Source: Nitrosospira sp.
Lineage (GTDB): Bacteria > Pseudomonadota > Gammaproteobacteria > Burkholderiales > Nitrosomonadaceae
DNA: 53,039 nt
NCBI GenBank assembly: GCA_013697655.1
Contig: JACCWK010000132.1
Location: 1 to 53,039, forward strand
Direction: 5' to 3'
Shown here piece after piece: positions 1 to 10,388 of this stretch (the first letter of the stretch is position 1; every line of letters starts with the position of its first letter). The translations under genes were made by a program, and so were the position numbers. The notes beneath the pieces were generated by a model. That model searched no databases. It was not told the origin of the DNA and was given only the letters and a program-made list of their open reading frames with translations.

Positions 1-197
1 ACAAACGTTTCCTGCTCAATGTGGAGAAAGAACGCCTCGAATCGGCGCCGGGATTCAATAAGGATGATTGGCCGGACATGGCGGACCCAAGCTGGCAAAA
101 TACAATCAATGCTTATTATGGAACAAAGTCTTATACGGATACCACATCCTACTCTGATACAACCGACAAGGTGAAAGACAAGACCGACTACCGTTGA
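1..197 (+). CDS. PRC-barrel domain protein, C-terminal part (partial)
   Basis: This is the 3' end of a gene that begins before the window. The open frame (codons from position 3) encodes about 64 residues and stops at TGA 195-197. The segment with DWPDMADPSW followed by YYGT is typical of the tail of stand-alone PRC-barrel proteins (YsnF/stress type), where the PRC barrel is followed by a W-P-DMAD-W stretch. The last 25 residues are low-complexity and rich in T, S, D, K and Y, so they are probably disordered. The role of such proteins is poorly defined; they are usually small soluble proteins linked to stress. A good terminator follows. Confidence 0.7.
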   Translation, partial: KRFLLNVEKERLESAPGFNKDDWPDMADPSWQNTINAYYGTKSYTDTTSYSDTTDKVKDKTDYR

Positions 198-260
198 TAA
201 GTAAAGTCATCCCGATACCGCAGTTCACGTGTCGGATTAGTTCTTGAGTTGTAAGATAAA

Positions 261-290
261 GAGGCAAGATTATCTTGCCTCTTTTGTTTT
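261..290 (+). terminator. Rho-independent terminator after the PRC-barrel gene
   Basis: A perfect 9-bp stem (GAGGCAAGA at 261-269, TCTTGCCTC at 273-281) with a 3-base loop is followed by TTTTGTTTT. An AAA run just upstream lets the stem extend on both sides, so it could also work weakly in the other direction. It lies 64 bases after the PRC-barrel stop codon. Confidence 0.85.
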
Positions 291-663
291 ATTGTGGAAT
301 CACTCGACTTTCCACCACTTCGGCAACAGACGAAAAACCTTATGTTGTGAGAACCTGTCGTCCATCAGATAAATAATGCGTCGTGGTCCAACTGGGTACG
401 AATGGCGTCATCAACCCCTTAAAACGCGCGGCATCGTTTGCATAACAGCCACAGCCGCGCAGCTATATGCGGCACCCGTGAAGGCACTAAAACAAAGGTA
501 CTTTTTCCGGCGTGCAGAATCACCCTTTCTGCCTTTAGCCATAACTCTAAAAGGATAGTGCAGGGGATGGGCTAGGGGTTGATCGGGAAGCGGCATTTTT
601 ATCGTGTAATGGCTCGATAGTGCATTTAATTGTTCGCGATTGCGGCCTGTTAGAATCCTCCTT
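291..663. other. Intergenic stretch without a supported gene
   Basis: About 370 bases between the terminator and the MFS gene. Two short opposing open frames (376-558 plus, 411-596 minus) overlap each other, have no recognisable domain and look like chance. It presumably holds the promoter of the MFS transporter gene, but no clear -35/-10 pair was identified. Confidence 0.5.
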
Positions 664-1806
664 ATGCAGCTTATTCCTTACTGGCGCCTTTCCGGCTTTT
701 ATTTCTTTCATTTCGCTTTCATCGGTGCTTTTGCTCCTTACTGGAGCCTTTACCTCAAATCCCTTTCCTTTAACGCCTTTGAAATCGGCGTGTTGATGTC
801 ACTGTTGCATGTAATGCGTATATTTGCGCCAGCTGCATGGGGCTGGCTGGCCGATCACACCGGCAAGCGGCTGCTGATCGTGCAACTGGCCGCCATTACA
901 GGACTGATAAGCTATTGCGGTGTTTTTTTTGGAGAGTCGTTCGCCTGGATGGCCGCAACGATGGCGCTAATGAGTTTCTTCTGGAGCGCTTCGCTGCCTC
1001 TGATCGAGGCTACCACGCTTTCCTACCTCGGGCAAGGCACCGAAAAATATGGGCGTATTCGGGCGTGGGGGTCGGTTGGATTTATTTTCGCGGTGATTAG
1101 CGTCGGTCACTTGCTGGATTTAATGGATATCACTTCATTATTGTGGGCAGTACTGGGGTTCAAGCTGGGCATTGTAATCTTTTCCCGTCAGATTCCCGAA
1201 GCCGAAATCGTGTTTCAGCCTGCAGACAATCTTTCCGTACGACAGATATTCCGGCGCCCCGAAGTGCTGGCGTTTTTTGCGGCATGTTTTCTGATGGCGC
1301 TTGCACATGGTCCTTATTACACCTTTTATTCGATATACCTGGTGGACCACGGCTACAGCAAGAGTATCGTAGGCTGGTTATGGGCAACAGGCGTGATATG
1401 CGAAATTGGCGTATTTTTCCTCATGTCGCATCTCATGCGCCGATTTCGGCTAAAGCAGATTATGGCGTTCAGTTTTAGTTGCGCGATAGCGCGTTTTCTG
1501 ATGATCGGCTGGGGAGTAGAATGGCCGATTGTAGTGTTGTTGGCGCAGATATTGCATGCCGCGACATATGGAGCCCACCATGCTACAGCAATGGTGATCG
1601 TGCATCGTTTTTTTCGCGGACGGCACCAGGCTAAGGGGCAAGCCCTATATACCAGTCTTACATTCGGTCTCGGCGGCACCTTTGGGGGATTATTTAGCGG
1701 CTATGTCTGGGAGGGGCTTGGGCCGGGTCTCACATTTACCCTGAGCGCGGCAGCAGCCTTGCTTGCCTTGGGATTGGTGATCTGGAAAATGAACGTAGAC
1801 CGGTGA
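664..1806 (+). CDS. MFS transporter (nucleoside/H+ symporter-like, MFS_1_like)
   Basis: A 380-residue, very hydrophobic protein with about 12 predicted membrane segments. The N-terminal pattern (YWRLSGFYFFHFAFIGAF, then APYWSLYLKSL) and the loop 2-3 signature GWLADHTGKR are those of the MFS_1_like family, which groups with HcaT/LacY-type symporters. It should sit in the inner membrane and move a small solute with protons; the substrate cannot be read from sequence. I chose ATG 664 because the conserved N-terminus begins there; TTG 640 would add eight residues. Neither start has a convincing Shine-Dalgarno sequence. The gene stands alone, 83 bases upstream of leuC on the same strand. Confidence 0.8.
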   Translation: MQLIPYWRLSGFYFFHFAFIGAFAPYWSLYLKSLSFNAFEIGVLMSLLHVMRIFAPAAWGWLADHTGKRLLIVQLAAITGLISYCGVFFGESFAWMAATMALMSFFWSASLPLIEATTLSYLGQGTEKYGRIRAWGSVGFIFAVISVGHLLDLMDITSLLWAVLGFKLGIVIFSRQIPEAEIVFQPADNLSVRQIFRRPEVLAFFAACFLMALAHGPYYTFYSIYLVDHGYSKSIVGWLWATGVICEIGVFFLMSHLMRRFRLKQIMAFSFSCAIARFLMIGWGVEWPIVVLLAQILHAATYGAHHATAMVIVHRFFRGRHQAKGQALYTSLTFGLGGTFGGLFSGYVWEGLGPGLTFTLSAAAALLALGLVIWKMNVDR

Positions 1807-1889
1807 TGTAAAAAGCGAAAAATTGGAAACCTGCTCTATTTCTCCCTGTCTCATTATGGGATAATTCATCTCCTTGGAAATTCTGAAAG

Positions 1890-3299
1890 ATGCAAACTTT
1901 ATACGACAAACTCTGGCAAGGTCATTTGGTGCATGAAGAGTCCGATAAACCGGACGGAATGGCGTTGCTTTATATCGACCGGCATCTGGTGCACGAAGTT
2001 ACCAGTCCGCAGGCGTTTGAAGGGTTGAAACTGGCTGGGCGCAAGCCTTGGCGGCTGGACTCGATTCTTGCCGTGGCTGACCATAATGTCCCTACGACCG
2101 GGCGCAGCCATGGCATCAGCGACCCCACATCGCGTCTGCAAGTTGACACTCTCGACCAGAATTGCGAAGAGTTGGGTATTACCGAATTCAGGATGAACGA
2201 TTTACGGCAGGGCATCGTTCATGTAATCGGTCCGGAGCAGGGCGCCACGCTCCCTGGCATGACGGTGGTATGTGGGGACTCCCATACCAGCACGCATGGT
2301 GCCTTTGCCTGTCTTGCTTTTGGTATAGGTACTTCCGAAGTGGAGCACGTGCTGGCCACGCAGTGCCTGCTGTTGAAAAAAGCAAAGGCGATGCAGATTC
2401 TGGTTGAAGGCGAACTGGGACATGGCATTACTGCCAAGGATATCGCCCTCGCCATCATTGGTAAAATCGGTACAGCAGGGGGTACGGGATACGCTATCGA
2501 ATTTGCCGGCAGCGCCATACGTGCGCTTTCCATGGAAGGGCGCATGACGCTTTGCAATATGGCTATCGAGGCGGGTGCGCGTGCGGGTATGATAGCTGTG
2601 GACGACACAACCATTGAGTATATCAAGGGGCGCCCTTTCGCGCCCAGGGGGGCTTTATGGGATCAGGCAGTGACTTACTGGCGTAAGCTTAAAAGCGACC
2701 CGGGTGCAGCGTTTGACCAAATACTGAGGCTGGATGCGGCGCAGGTTAAACCACAGGTCACTTGGGGAACCTCTCCTGAAATGGTGACGACGATTGACGG
2801 CAGGGTTCCTGATCCGTCGCAGATTACTGATGCAGTGAAACGTCACGACATGGAGCATGCTCTCAAATATATGGGACTGGCCCCCAATACGCCGATCAGC
2901 GAAATTCATCCTGACAAGATTTTCATTGGTTCCTGCACCAATTCCCGCATTGAGGACTTGCGGGCGGCGGCGGACGTGGTAAAAGGCAAGCACATCGCCT
3001 CGACTATCAAGCTTGCCATGGTCGTGCCTGGTTCGGGTCTGGTTAAGCATCAGGCGGAACTGGAAGGGCTGGACAAGATATTCCTCGCAGCGGGATTCGA
3101 ATGGCGGGAACCGGGCTGTTCCATGTGTCTTGCAATGAACGATGATCGGCTCGCTTCGGGAGAACGCTGCGCCTCAACATCTAATCGCAATTTCGAAGGT
3201 AGGCAGGGCCCCGGTGGCCGTACGCACCTTGTCAGTCCTGCGATGGCCGCAGCAGCAGCGGTGGCGGGGCACTTTGTAGATGTGCGGGAAATATATTAG
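1890..3299 (+). CDS. leuC: 3-isopropylmalate dehydratase large subunit
   Basis: LeuC, with LeuD, isomerises 2-isopropylmalate to 3-isopropylmalate in leucine synthesis in the cytoplasm. The 469-residue product has normal length for the family. The three [4Fe-4S] cysteines of the aconitase fold are visible in [12 protein letters not shown] and in GCSMCLAMN near the C-terminus, and the N-terminal [10 protein letters not shown] and [11 protein letters not shown] motifs are intact. The start ATG 1890 gives the usual [10 protein letters not shown]-terminus. It is the first gene of the leuC-ecn-leuD-leuB-asd run. The frame ends 46 bases before the small lipoprotein gene, so co-transcription is likely. 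No leader peptide or attenuator was identified upstream. Confidence 0.97.
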   Translation: MQTLYDKLWQGHLVHEESDKPDGMALLYIDRHLVHEVTSPQAFEGLKLAGRKPWRLDSILAVADHNVPTTGRSHGISDPTSRLQVDTLDQNCEELGITEFRMNDLRQGIVHVIGPEQGATLPGMTVVCGDSHTSTHGAFACLAFGIGTSEVEHVLATQCLLLKKAKAMQILVEGELGHGITAKDIALAIIGKIGTAGGTGYAIEFAGSAIRALSMEGRMTLCNMAIEAGARAGMIAVDDTTIEYIKGRPFAPRGALWDQAVTYWRKLKSDPGAAFDQILRLDAAQVKPQVTWGTSPEMVTTIDGRVPDPSQITDAVKRHDMEHALKYMGLAPNTPISEIHPDKIFIGSCTNSRIEDLRAAADVVKGKHIASTIKLAMVVPGSGLVKHQAELEGLDKIFLAAGFEWREPGCSMCLAMNDDRLASGERCASTSNRNFEGRQGPGGRTHLVSPAMAAAAAVAGHFVDVREIY

Positions 3300-3345
3300 T
3301 ATTATTCGAAATAGATTTTCATTTTTTTTAAAAGAGGGGTCTATC

Positions 3346-3465
3346 ATGAAGATGTTGTCCGCAATGTTAGCGTTGATGGCTGTTTTGTCCGCATGTAATA
3401 CCGTAGGTGGAGTAGGGAAGGATATTCAGAAGGGTGGTCAAGCGATTGAGAAGTCAACAAAGTAA
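3346..3465 (+). CDS. Entericidin-like small lipoprotein
   Basis: A 39-residue protein: a short positively charged start, a hydrophobic signal segment, then the lipobox LSAC (Cys at about residue 17), and a small Gly/Lys-rich mature peptide (GGVGKDIQKGGQAIEKSTK). This is the layout of the entericidin EcnA/EcnB family (PF08085), tiny lipoproteins of uncertain function; EcnB was described as a toxin-like partner of EcnA in enterobacteria. I chose ATG 3346, which has AGAGGGG just upstream; the open frame extends back into leuC but that part is a shadow. It sits between leuC and leuD, with leuD starting 4 bases after its stop. An unpaired entericidin here probably acts as an envelope lipoprotein rather than a toxin-antidote pair. 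Confidence 0.8.
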   Translation: MKMLSAMLALMAVLSACNTVGGVGKDIQKGGQAIEKSTK

Positions 3466-3468
3466 CTA

Positions 3469-4107
3469 GTGGAAAAATTTCATTCCTGTGAAGGACTGGT
3501 AGCGCCGCTGGACCGTGCAAACGTCGACACCGACGCCATCATTCCCAAGCAGTTTCTGAAGTCCATCAAGCGGTCCGGTTTCGGGCAGAATTTGTTCGAC
3601 GAGTGGCGTTATCTGGATCACGGCGAGCCGGGAATGGACGCCGCGAGACGTAAGCTTAATCCGGATTTCATACTCAACCTGCCACGCTATCATGGGGCGC
3701 AGATATTGCTTGCGCGTGCAAATTTCGGCTGTGGTTCCAGTCGGGAGCATGCACCTTGGGCGCTTCAGGATTATGGGTTCCGCGTTATTGTCGCACCGAG
3801 CTTTGCCGATATTTTCTTCAACAATTGCTTCAAGATAGGACTGTTGCCCATAGTGCTAGAAGCAGGCAACGTGGATCAGCTATTCCGCGAAGTGCACGCC
3901 ACCGATGGGTACCGGCTGGTTGTCGATTTGGGGGATCAGTCGGTGACTGCACCCGCTGGCGAGTCCTTCTTGTTCGATATCGATCCTTTCCGTAAAAATA
4001 GTCTTTTGAATGGCCTTGATGAAATTGGTCTGACATTGCAACACTCAGAGAGGATTAAGGCGTTTGAGGAGAAGCACCGCGCGGTGCAGCCATGGTTGTT
4101 TGCATAA
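3469..4107 (+). CDS. leuD: 3-isopropylmalate dehydratase small subunit
   Basis: LeuD supplies the swivel domain of isopropylmalate isomerase and pairs with LeuC. The 212-residue product is full length. The family signatures [16 protein letters not shown] near the N-terminus, [14 protein letters not shown] and [19 protein letters not shown] are all present. The start is GTG 3469, three bases after the lipoprotein stop; the MEKF start context is the usual one. No separate Shine-Dalgarno is obvious, so translation may depend on coupling from the upstream small gene. It is followed 29 bases later by leuB. Confidence 0.97.
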   Translation: MEKFHSCEGLVAPLDRANVDTDAIIPKQFLKSIKRSGFGQNLFDEWRYLDHGEPGMDAARRKLNPDFILNLPRYHGAQILLARANFGCGSSREHAPWALQDYGFRVIVAPSFADIFFNNCFKIGLLPIVLEAGNVDQLFREVHATDGYRLVVDLGDQSVTAPAGESFLFDIDPFRKNSLLNGLDEIGLTLQHSERIKAFEEKHRAVQPWLFA

Positions 4108-4136
4108 GGATCTTCACGGTTTAAAAAAAGGATTTT

Positions 4137-5204
4137 ATGAAAATCGCAATCTTGGCCGGAGACGGTATCGGCCCGGAAATTGTCGCTCAAGCGGTACGAA
4201 TACTGGAAGCATTAAAGAGCGATGGATTAAAACTTGAGCTGGAAACGGGTATGTTGGGCGGATGTGCTGTCGATGCGACAGGTGAACCCTTTCCAGAGGT
4301 GACGCGCAGGCTTGTGACCGATGCAGATGCTGTAATGCTGGGTGCCGTGGGAGGGCCGAAGTATGATACGCTGCCGCGCCAGTTACGGCCCGAGCGAGGT
4401 TTGCTTGGTATACGCAAGGCGCTGAATCTGTTTGCTAACCTTCGCCCTGCGATACTTTATCCCGACCTCGCCAATGCTTCCACGCTGAAGGCCGAGGTGG
4501 TAGCTGGTCTTGATATTCTTATCGTAAGAGAGCTGACCGGCGACATTTATTTTGGCGAGCCGCGTGGTGTTGAACTGCGTGATGGTCAACGGGTCGGTTT
4601 CAACACCATGATTTATAGCGAAGCAGAGATACGAAGAATTGCGCACGTGGCCTTTCAGGCGGCGCGTAAACGCAACCGCAGGCTATGCTCGGTGGACAAG
4701 ATGAATGTACTTGAATGCACACAATTGTGGCGCGACGTGATGACCGAGACGGCGAAGGACTATCCGGAAGTCGAACTCTCGCACATGTTGGTGGATAATG
4801 CCGCAATGCAGTTGATACGAAACCCGAGACAGTTCGATGTAATGGTGACGGGCAACATGTTCGGGGATATTCTGTCGGATGAGGCTTCCATGCTGACCGG
4901 TTCTATCGGCATGTTGCCGTCGGCATCGCTGGACGACAGGAATAAGGGCCTGTACGAGCCGATACATGGTTCGGCGCCGGACCTCGCCGGTAAAGACGTC
5001 GCCAACCCGCTGGCAACAATATTGTCTGCGGCGATGATGCTGCGCTACACATTTGATCATGAAGCGGAAGCCGCCCGCATTGAAGACGCGGTAAAAAAAG
5101 TCCTGGCGCAAGGGTATCGCACGCAGGATATTTACGAACCAGGGATGAAGAAAGTGGGCACTGTGGGAATGGGCGATGCAGTTCTGGCAAATATAGTTGG
5201 ATAG
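4137..5204 (+). CDS. leuB: 3-isopropylmalate dehydrogenase
   Basis: LeuB oxidises and decarboxylates 3-isopropylmalate to 2-ketoisocaproate using NAD+. The 355-residue product carries the N-terminal [11 protein letters not shown], the substrate-binding [14 protein letters not shown], the metal/catalytic segment [15 protein letters not shown] and the NAD-selective [25 protein letters not shown] lies 7 bases before ATG 4137. Its stop overlaps the zone just before asd, whose start is 10 bases downstream, so the two are almost certainly transcribed together. Confidence 0.97.
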   Translation: MKIAILAGDGIGPEIVAQAVRILEALKSDGLKLELETGMLGGCAVDATGEPFPEVTRRLVTDADAVMLGAVGGPKYDTLPRQLRPERGLLGIRKALNLFANLRPAILYPDLANASTLKAEVVAGLDILIVRELTGDIYFGEPRGVELRDGQRVGFNTMIYSEAEIRRIAHVAFQAARKRNRRLCSVDKMNVLECTQLWRDVMTETAKDYPEVELSHMLVDNAAMQLIRNPRQFDVMVTGNMFGDILSDEASMLTGSIGMLPSASLDDRNKGLYEPIHGSAPDLAGKDVANPLATILSAAMMLRYTFDHEAEAARIEDAVKKVLAQGYRTQDIYEPGMKKVGTVGMGDAVLANIVG

Positions 5205-5214
5205 AGAGCGATCA

Positions 5215-6327
5215 ATGAAACGAGTTGGATTTATTGGCTGGCGCGGCATGGTAGGCTCAGTGCTCATGCAGCGAATGCGGGAAGAAAATGATTTCGCATT
5301 GGTCGATCCGGTGTTTTTTACCACTTCTCAAAAAGGGGGTAAAGGCCCGGATATCGGCCGTGAGGTATCGCCGCTCAAAGATGCGTATAACATAGATGAG
5401 CTCAAGGCGATGGATATTCTCATCTCCTGCCAGGGGGGCGATTATACCAGTGCAGTTTTCGGCAAGCTGCGTCAGTCAGGATGGCAAGGCTACTGGATCG
5501 ATGCAGCTTCCACATTACGCATGGGGCAAGACGCCATTATTATACTTGATCCGGTTAATCTGCCGGTCATTAAACAGGCACTGCACGATAACGTAAAAAA
5601 TTATATCGGGGGCAATTGCACCGTGAGCCTGATGCTGATGGCGGTGGGCGGCTTATTCGAAGAAGATATGGTGGAGTGGATGAGCGCCATGACTTATCAG
5701 GCGGCGTCGGGCGCTGGTGCGCAGAATATGCGGGAGTTGCTGCTGCAAATGGGCGAAGCCCATCGTGTAGCGAAGGATTTATTGGATGATCCGGCCTCGG
5801 GCATACTTGATATTGACCGGGAAGTGGCGGGAACCCTGCGCAACGGAAATTTTCCGACCCAGAATTTTGGTGTGCCGCTGGCGGGTAGCCTTATCCCCTG
5901 GATAGACAAGGATCTTGGCAACGGGCAGACGCGGGAGGAATGGAAAGGTCAATCCGAGACGAACAAAATCCTGGGGCGGAGTGATCATGCGGTGCCCGTT
6001 GATGGCATCTGCGTGCGGGTTGGGGCAATGCGGTGTCATAGTCAGGCGCTAACCATCAAATTGAAAAAGGACGTTCCGCTGGACGAGATCGAGGATATTC
6101 TTGCCGCTTCCAACAGTTGGGTGCGGGTTGTCCCCAATGAACGCGAGAGCACAATGAAAGAGTTGACTCCAGCAGTGGTTACGGGGACGCTGACCGTACC
6201 CGTAGGCCGGCTGCGGAAGCTTGCAATGGGAGGGGAATATCTTTCCGCATTCACGGTGGGTGATCAATTGTTGTGGGGCGCGGCGGAACCATTGCGCAGG
6301 ATGCTGCGAATCATGGTAGAAGTTTGA
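5215..6327 (+). CDS. asd: Aspartate-semialdehyde dehydrogenase
   Basis: Asd reduces aspartyl-4-phosphate to aspartate semialdehyde with NADPH, feeding lysine/diaminopimelate, threonine and methionine synthesis. The 370-residue product is of the long proteobacterial type ([15 protein letters not shown] nucleotide-binding start, [12 protein letters not shown] around the catalytic cysteine, and the [10 protein letters not shown] motif). I chose ATG 5215, where the conserved N-terminus MKRVGFIGW begins, rather than an upstream in-frame start inside leuB. leuB-asd-fimV-truA adjacency is common in beta- and gammaproteobacteria. Confidence 0.97.
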   Translation: MKRVGFIGWRGMVGSVLMQRMREENDFALVDPVFFTTSQKGGKGPDIGREVSPLKDAYNIDELKAMDILISCQGGDYTSAVFGKLRQSGWQGYWIDAASTLRMGQDAIIILDPVNLPVIKQALHDNVKNYIGGNCTVSLMLMAVGGLFEEDMVEWMSAMTYQAASGAGAQNMRELLLQMGEAHRVAKDLLDDPASGILDIDREVAGTLRNGNFPTQNFGVPLAGSLIPWIDKDLGNGQTREEWKGQSETNKILGRSDHAVPVDGICVRVGAMRCHSQALTIKLKKDVPLDEIEDILAASNSWVRVVPNERESTMKELTPAVVTGTLTVPVGRLRKLAMGGEYLSAFTVGDQLLWGAAEPLRRMLRIMVEV

Positions 6328-6380
6328 CCCACAGAGCCTCCTGAAGAAGAAACTATGGAGAATTTTGCGGAGGGGATTTT

Positions 6381-8585
6381 ATGTATATCCACCTACTAAG
6401 CGCTTTCCTATGTGTTCCGTTGCATCGTGGTACTTCTCAAGCGCATACGGCCGAGTACAAGAAATCTAGAGCATGTCTGCTTTTAATCATGTTTCTGTGC
6501 CCGGTCGCAAGCTATGGAGCGGGTCTGGGCAGGCTTGCGGTCAATTCCGCTCTGGGCCAACCTTTTAAAGCAGAAATCGATCTGGTAGCGGTAAAGAAAG
6601 AGGAGAAGCCTTCTTTAACGGTGCGTCTTGCGCCGCAGGAAATCTTCCGCCAGGCAAATGTGGATTATGTGCCGCTCCTTTCCACGTTTAAAGCGAGCAT
6701 TGAAAACCACTCCGATGGGCAGCCATACGTCAAAATTGTCTCTTCGCAGCCTGTTGCCGAGCCACTTCTGAATATGCTGGTTGAATTAAATTGGTCGTCA
6801 GGGCGATTGTTGCGGGAATATACCGTGGTACTTGCACCGCCAGAGATGGATGCGAATCCGCCCATAACGCCGGTAACTCAACCCCCGCTTCCCCCTGTCT
6901 CTATTAAAGCTGAATCAGCTGCGGACGAAAAACAAGGTCTGAGAATCAACAGCCCGGTTAGCGGGGAAAAAATAGCGGTGCTGGAATTACCTTCGATTAC
7001 CAAGGCTCACACTGTCTATGGCCCGGTAAAACGAGGTGATACGTTAGGCGGAATAGTGCGAAATATTATTCCGCCTGCCGGAGTAAGCTTCAATCAGATG
7101 CTGGTCGCTCTTCACCGCGCAAACCGGGATGCTTTTTTTGGCAATAATATACATCGGCTTAAGACAGGGCCTATTTTACGGGTGCCGGACGGTAATGAAA
7201 TCGCATCGGTAACTCCAGCCGAAGCTGACAAAGAAGTAGAAATGCAGACAGTGGATTGGGTTCGGCATAGGCTGCCCGACAGAGCAGGTTCGGCTCCAGA
7301 AACTGAAGAATTAAAACAAAGAGTTACCGGAAAAATTGAGCCGGCATCCGGCGCAGATGTCGCCGGGGTTCAAGAGCCCCCGGACGGGTTTCTGAAGCTT
7401 TCCCAAGGTAAAAAGTTGCCGACTGCCAACGATGCTGGAGGGAAGAATATCGGTGGGAGAAACCTGACAGGAAAAGACGGCAGCGGCAGAGAAGCGGGAG
7501 GCACCCAGGAACAAATACGCGCAATGGAGGAAGATGCCATAGCAAAGCGCAGGTCGCTGGGCGAAGCCAATGAGCGCATCTCGCTGCTGGAAAAAAATAT
7601 CAAGGAATTGCAACGTCTGCTGGAGTTGAAGAACCTGGCATTAGCCGACATGCAGCAGCGGGCAGAGGTTACCAAACCGGATGCTACCACCCCGCCTGGA
7701 GCGCCGTCGCTTCAGGGAGGGCTAACCCCGGAACCCATGCTGGCAACTCAGCATTCTTCGCTTAAAACTGAAGCAGCCAGTCTCGAAGGAGCGGCGATAA
7801 CTTTTCCAGCAACAGTCGAGTCTGCGACGGAAATAGCTAAACCCAGGCAAGCTGCTTTAAAATCCGGTCTTATAGCGGACCCGGCACGGCGACTAACCAA
7901 AAATTCTGTTATCGACGATCTAACAGTCAATATCGAATACTTCGGTGGCGCGCTCGTTCTGTTGATTACCGGTATTGTCGGTGTATCCATCATAGGCCGG
8001 CCAAAAGAAGAGTCTGCGGCTGAATCCCATGCCGATAGGATGTCTTCGGTCCTCGACCTCGCACCGCACGATAAAGCGGAACCTTTGTCAGGATTGCCGG
8101 GTGCGAATATCGCTACGCAAGCTGATGAAGTGAATCAGGCCGCCAAAACTCGCACTTATCTGGAAGCGGGCGATGCTCAAACCGGGAAAATCTTCAAGGA
8201 TACCTCGGCGGGGGATCGCAGCAATCCTCGCATTCATGAGACCGATGCCAGCTTCAATATCTCCGATACAATGGTAAATATGACTCACACATCCAAGCTT
8301 GTCGCACCAGCCGTATCTACATCTCCTGCATCTTCCGTCGTGCGATCGGCAGACCCTGATCTGGATGACCTTGGTTTAAATCTGGATGGTACGCAACCCG
8401 CCTGGCCAGTGGAAGTGCCGGAAAGGAATACTCATTGGCATGAAATTGTTACCAAGCTGGACCTTGCCAGGGCTTATCAGGAAATGGGTGATAAGGACGC
8501 CGCCAAGCAGATTTTTCAGGAAGTGATGTGCGAGGGCGATGTTCAGCAGCAGGAAAGTGCAAAGCTGCTACTGGCGAATCTGTAG
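6381..8585 (+). CDS. fimV: FimV-like polar/inner-membrane hub protein
   Basis: A 734-residue FimV family protein. A hydrophobic export segment at about residues 31-48 is followed by the FimV N-terminal region (GLGRLAVNSALGQPFKAEIDL), a LysM-like peptidoglycan-binding domain around 205-270 (YGPVKRGDTLGGI), a coiled coil near 382-427, one membrane segment at about 518-538 (GALVLLITGIVGVSIIG) and a C-terminal FimV/TPR motif (LDLARAYQEMGDKDAAKQIF). FimV proteins organise cell poles and type IV pili in Pseudomonas and Neisseria. GGAGGGG lies just upstream of ATG 6381, supporting this start even though about 30 residues precede the export segment. The asd-fimV-truA order is the classical one. At 734 residues it is short compared with the Pseudomonas protein of over 900. 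Confidence 0.88.
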   Translation: MYIHLLSAFLCVPLHRGTSQAHTAEYKKSRACLLLIMFLCPVASYGAGLGRLAVNSALGQPFKAEIDLVAVKKEEKPSLTVRLAPQEIFRQANVDYVPLLSTFKASIENHSDGQPYVKIVSSQPVAEPLLNMLVELNWSSGRLLREYTVVLAPPEMDANPPITPVTQPPLPPVSIKAESAADEKQGLRINSPVSGEKIAVLELPSITKAHTVYGPVKRGDTLGGIVRNIIPPAGVSFNQMLVALHRANRDAFFGNNIHRLKTGPILRVPDGNEIASVTPAEADKEVEMQTVDWVRHRLPDRAGSAPETEELKQRVTGKIEPASGADVAGVQEPPDGFLKLSQGKKLPTANDAGGKNIGGRNLTGKDGSGREAGGTQEQIRAMEEDAIAKRRSLGEANERISLLEKNIKELQRLLELKNLALADMQQRAEVTKPDATTPPGAPSLQGGLTPEPMLATQHSSLKTEAASLEGAAITFPATVESATEIAKPRQAALKSGLIADPARRLTKNSVIDDLTVNIEYFGGALVLLITGIVGVSIIGRPKEESAAESHADRMSSVLDLAPHDKAEPLSGLPGANIATQADEVNQAAKTRTYLEAGDAQTGKIFKDTSAGDRSNPRIHETDASFNISDTMVNMTHTSKLVAPAVSTSPASSVVRSADPDLDDLGLNLDGTQPAWPVEVPERNTHWHEIVTKLDLARAYQEMGDKDAAKQIFQEVMCEGDVQQQESAKLLLANL

Positions 8586-8692
8586 AGATTGGTTTGCGGT
8601 GTTCTTATTCAAGAAATTGATATCAAACCTTTTGCTCACTCGTTCCCGGTGAATTGACCGTGGGGCCGATAATTTGAGCCCGCTGCTCTTCA

Positions 8693-9547
8693 GTGGAAAC
8701 TTCCGGTCTGCATCAGAATGACGCTGACGGTACCTATATTTTGAGAATTGCGTTGGTGCTGGAGTACGATGGCAGTCATTATTGTGGCTGGCAAAGCCAG
8801 CGATCCGGTGGTTCAGTGCAGGATGCTCTCGAAGCTGCTTTATCAAAAATTGCATGTAGCGATATTCGGGTAGTTACGGCGGGGCGTACCGATACGGGGG
8901 TTCACGCATCGTATCAGGTACTGCATTTCGACACCCAGGTACAGCGACCGAACAGTGCCTGGGTACGCGGTGTCAACGCATTGTTACCCAACAGCATTGC
9001 AATATTATGGGCATCGCAAATCGCGGATGATTTTCACGCCCGCTATTGTGCCAGCGAGCGCTGCTATCTCTATCTGCTGTTGAATCACCCCGTGCGCCCC
9101 GGCCTTCATCACGGCAAAATGGGATGGTTTCATCAGACTCTTGATCTTGAGCCAATGCAGGTCGCGGCGAGAATATTGCTTGGTGAACATGATTTCAGCG
9201 CCTTTCGAGCTGCCGAATGTCAGGCTAAGTCTCCCATACGTAACTTGACCAAGCTGGAAATCACGCGACAAGGAGACATTATTGCATTTGAACTACGTGC
9301 CAATGCATTTCTGCATCACATGGTACGCAATATTGTAGGTTGCATGGTTTACGTGGGCAAGGGCAAGCATCCCCCGGAATGGATGGAGGCATTACTAAAA
9401 GGTGGGAAACGCAGTGATGCTGCTCCTACTTTCTCAGCTGCCGGGTTATACTTGGCGGGCATCGTCTATGATGCCAAATGGAAATTGCCTGGTTTCGTCG
9501 AGCCGCCGCTTGCCGGCGTATTGCCCAGGATAAGCAGGCCTGCTTGA
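8693..9547 (+). CDS. truA: tRNA pseudouridine(38-40) synthase
   Basis: TruA converts uridines 38-40 of the tRNA anticodon stem to pseudouridine. The catalytic aspartate lies in AGRTDTGVHA, and the family motifs LVLEYDGSHYCGWQ near the N-terminus and ANAFLHHMVRNIVGC near the C-terminus are intact. GTG 8693 gives 284 residues; TTG 8741 would start directly at LRIALVLEYDG, matching most homologues, so the true start is uncertain. The 107 bases after fimV contain no clear terminator. Confidence 0.95.
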   Translation: METSGLHQNDADGTYILRIALVLEYDGSHYCGWQSQRSGGSVQDALEAALSKIACSDIRVVTAGRTDTGVHASYQVLHFDTQVQRPNSAWVRGVNALLPNSIAILWASQIADDFHARYCASERCYLYLLLNHPVRPGLHHGKMGWFHQTLDLEPMQVAARILLGEHDFSAFRAAECQAKSPIRNLTKLEITRQGDIIAFELRANAFLHHMVRNIVGCMVYVGKGKHPPEWMEALLKGGKRSDAAPTFSAAGLYLAGIVYDAKWKLPGFVEPPLAGVLPRISRPA

Positions 9548-9761
9548 GAAGCCGATTCCGGCAAGAAGAATGCTGGTAAATAGAGATCGGTAGCCGGCCT
9601 CTTTTTGCATTGCGGTGCCAAATGTTATGCTTTAAAAGATGCGGGGGGTTTTTCCGAAATACCGTCTCGCGCATTGTTCTGCACATCACAGCATCGCAGC
9701 AGGTAGGGCATCACTTAAATCTGCCTCCCATCGAAATCTACGCGAGTACGAAAATGCAGAC

Positions 9762-10388
9762 ATGTCTGTTCGGGTAAAAATTTGCGGCATTACGCGCGTT
9801 GAGGATGCATTGGCAGCAGCGCATCTCGGTGCGAGCGCTATTGGGCTTTTATTGTGGAGACAGAGCGCGCGTTATGTCGCGCCGGCTACCGCTCGGGAAA
9901 TTATCAGGGCCTTGCCGCCATTCGTCACCACAGTAGGGGTCTATGTTGATCCAGATCCAGAATGGGTAAAAGAAACTTCCTCCGTGGCAGACCTGAATTT
10001 ATTGCAATTTCATGGTGATGAGTCCCCTGAATTTTGTCAGAGATTTTCGTTGCCTTATATAAAAGCTGTGCGAGTCAGGCCAGGGTTAGATTTGCTACAA
10101 TACGCAGCCCGTTATGTCGGCGCCAGGGGTTTGTTGCTGGATACTTATGTCGATGGCGCGCCGGGAGGAACCGGACATGTGTTTGACTGGAGTTTGATTC
10201 CGCAAAACTTACCGCTGCCGCTAATTCTGTCAGGCGGGTTGCACCCAGGCAATGTTACGATGGCGATCAATCAGGCCCGGCCTTGGGCGGTAGACGTATC
10301 AAGCGGTGTGGAAGCAAGTAAAGGAATCAAGGATGCAGAAAAAATTGCCGCTTTCATGCGAGGAGTTCGAACCAGTGAAAGTTTATGA
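9762..10388 (+). CDS. trpF: Phosphoribosylanthranilate isomerase
   Basis: TrpF carries out the Amadori rearrangement of N-(5-phosphoribosyl)anthranilate in tryptophan synthesis. The 208-residue (beta/alpha)8 protein has the catalytic cysteine in VKICGITR and the catalytic aspartate in LLLDTYVDG, followed by the phosphate-binding GGTGHVFDW and [11 protein letters not shown] chose ATG 9762 ([11 protein letters not shown]); the open frame extends 41 codons upstream but without homology. Its end overlaps the trpB start by 14 bases. The block trpF-trpB-trpA-accD is typical of betaproteobacteria. Confidence 0.96.
   Translation: MSVRVKICGITRVEDALAAAHLGASAIGLLLWRQSARYVAPATAREIIRALPPFVTTVGVYVDPDPEWVKETSSVADLNLLQFHGDESPEFCQRFSLPYIKAVRVRPGLDLLQYAARYVGARGLLLDTYVDGAPGGTGHVFDWSLIPQNLPLPLILSGGLHPGNVTMAINQARPWAVDVSSGVEASKGIKDAEKIAAFMRGVRTSESL

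Noticed and set aside
376-596. Two overlapping short frames on opposite strands before the MFS gene
   Set aside because: No domain, no ribosome site, and they overlap each other; likely chance frames.
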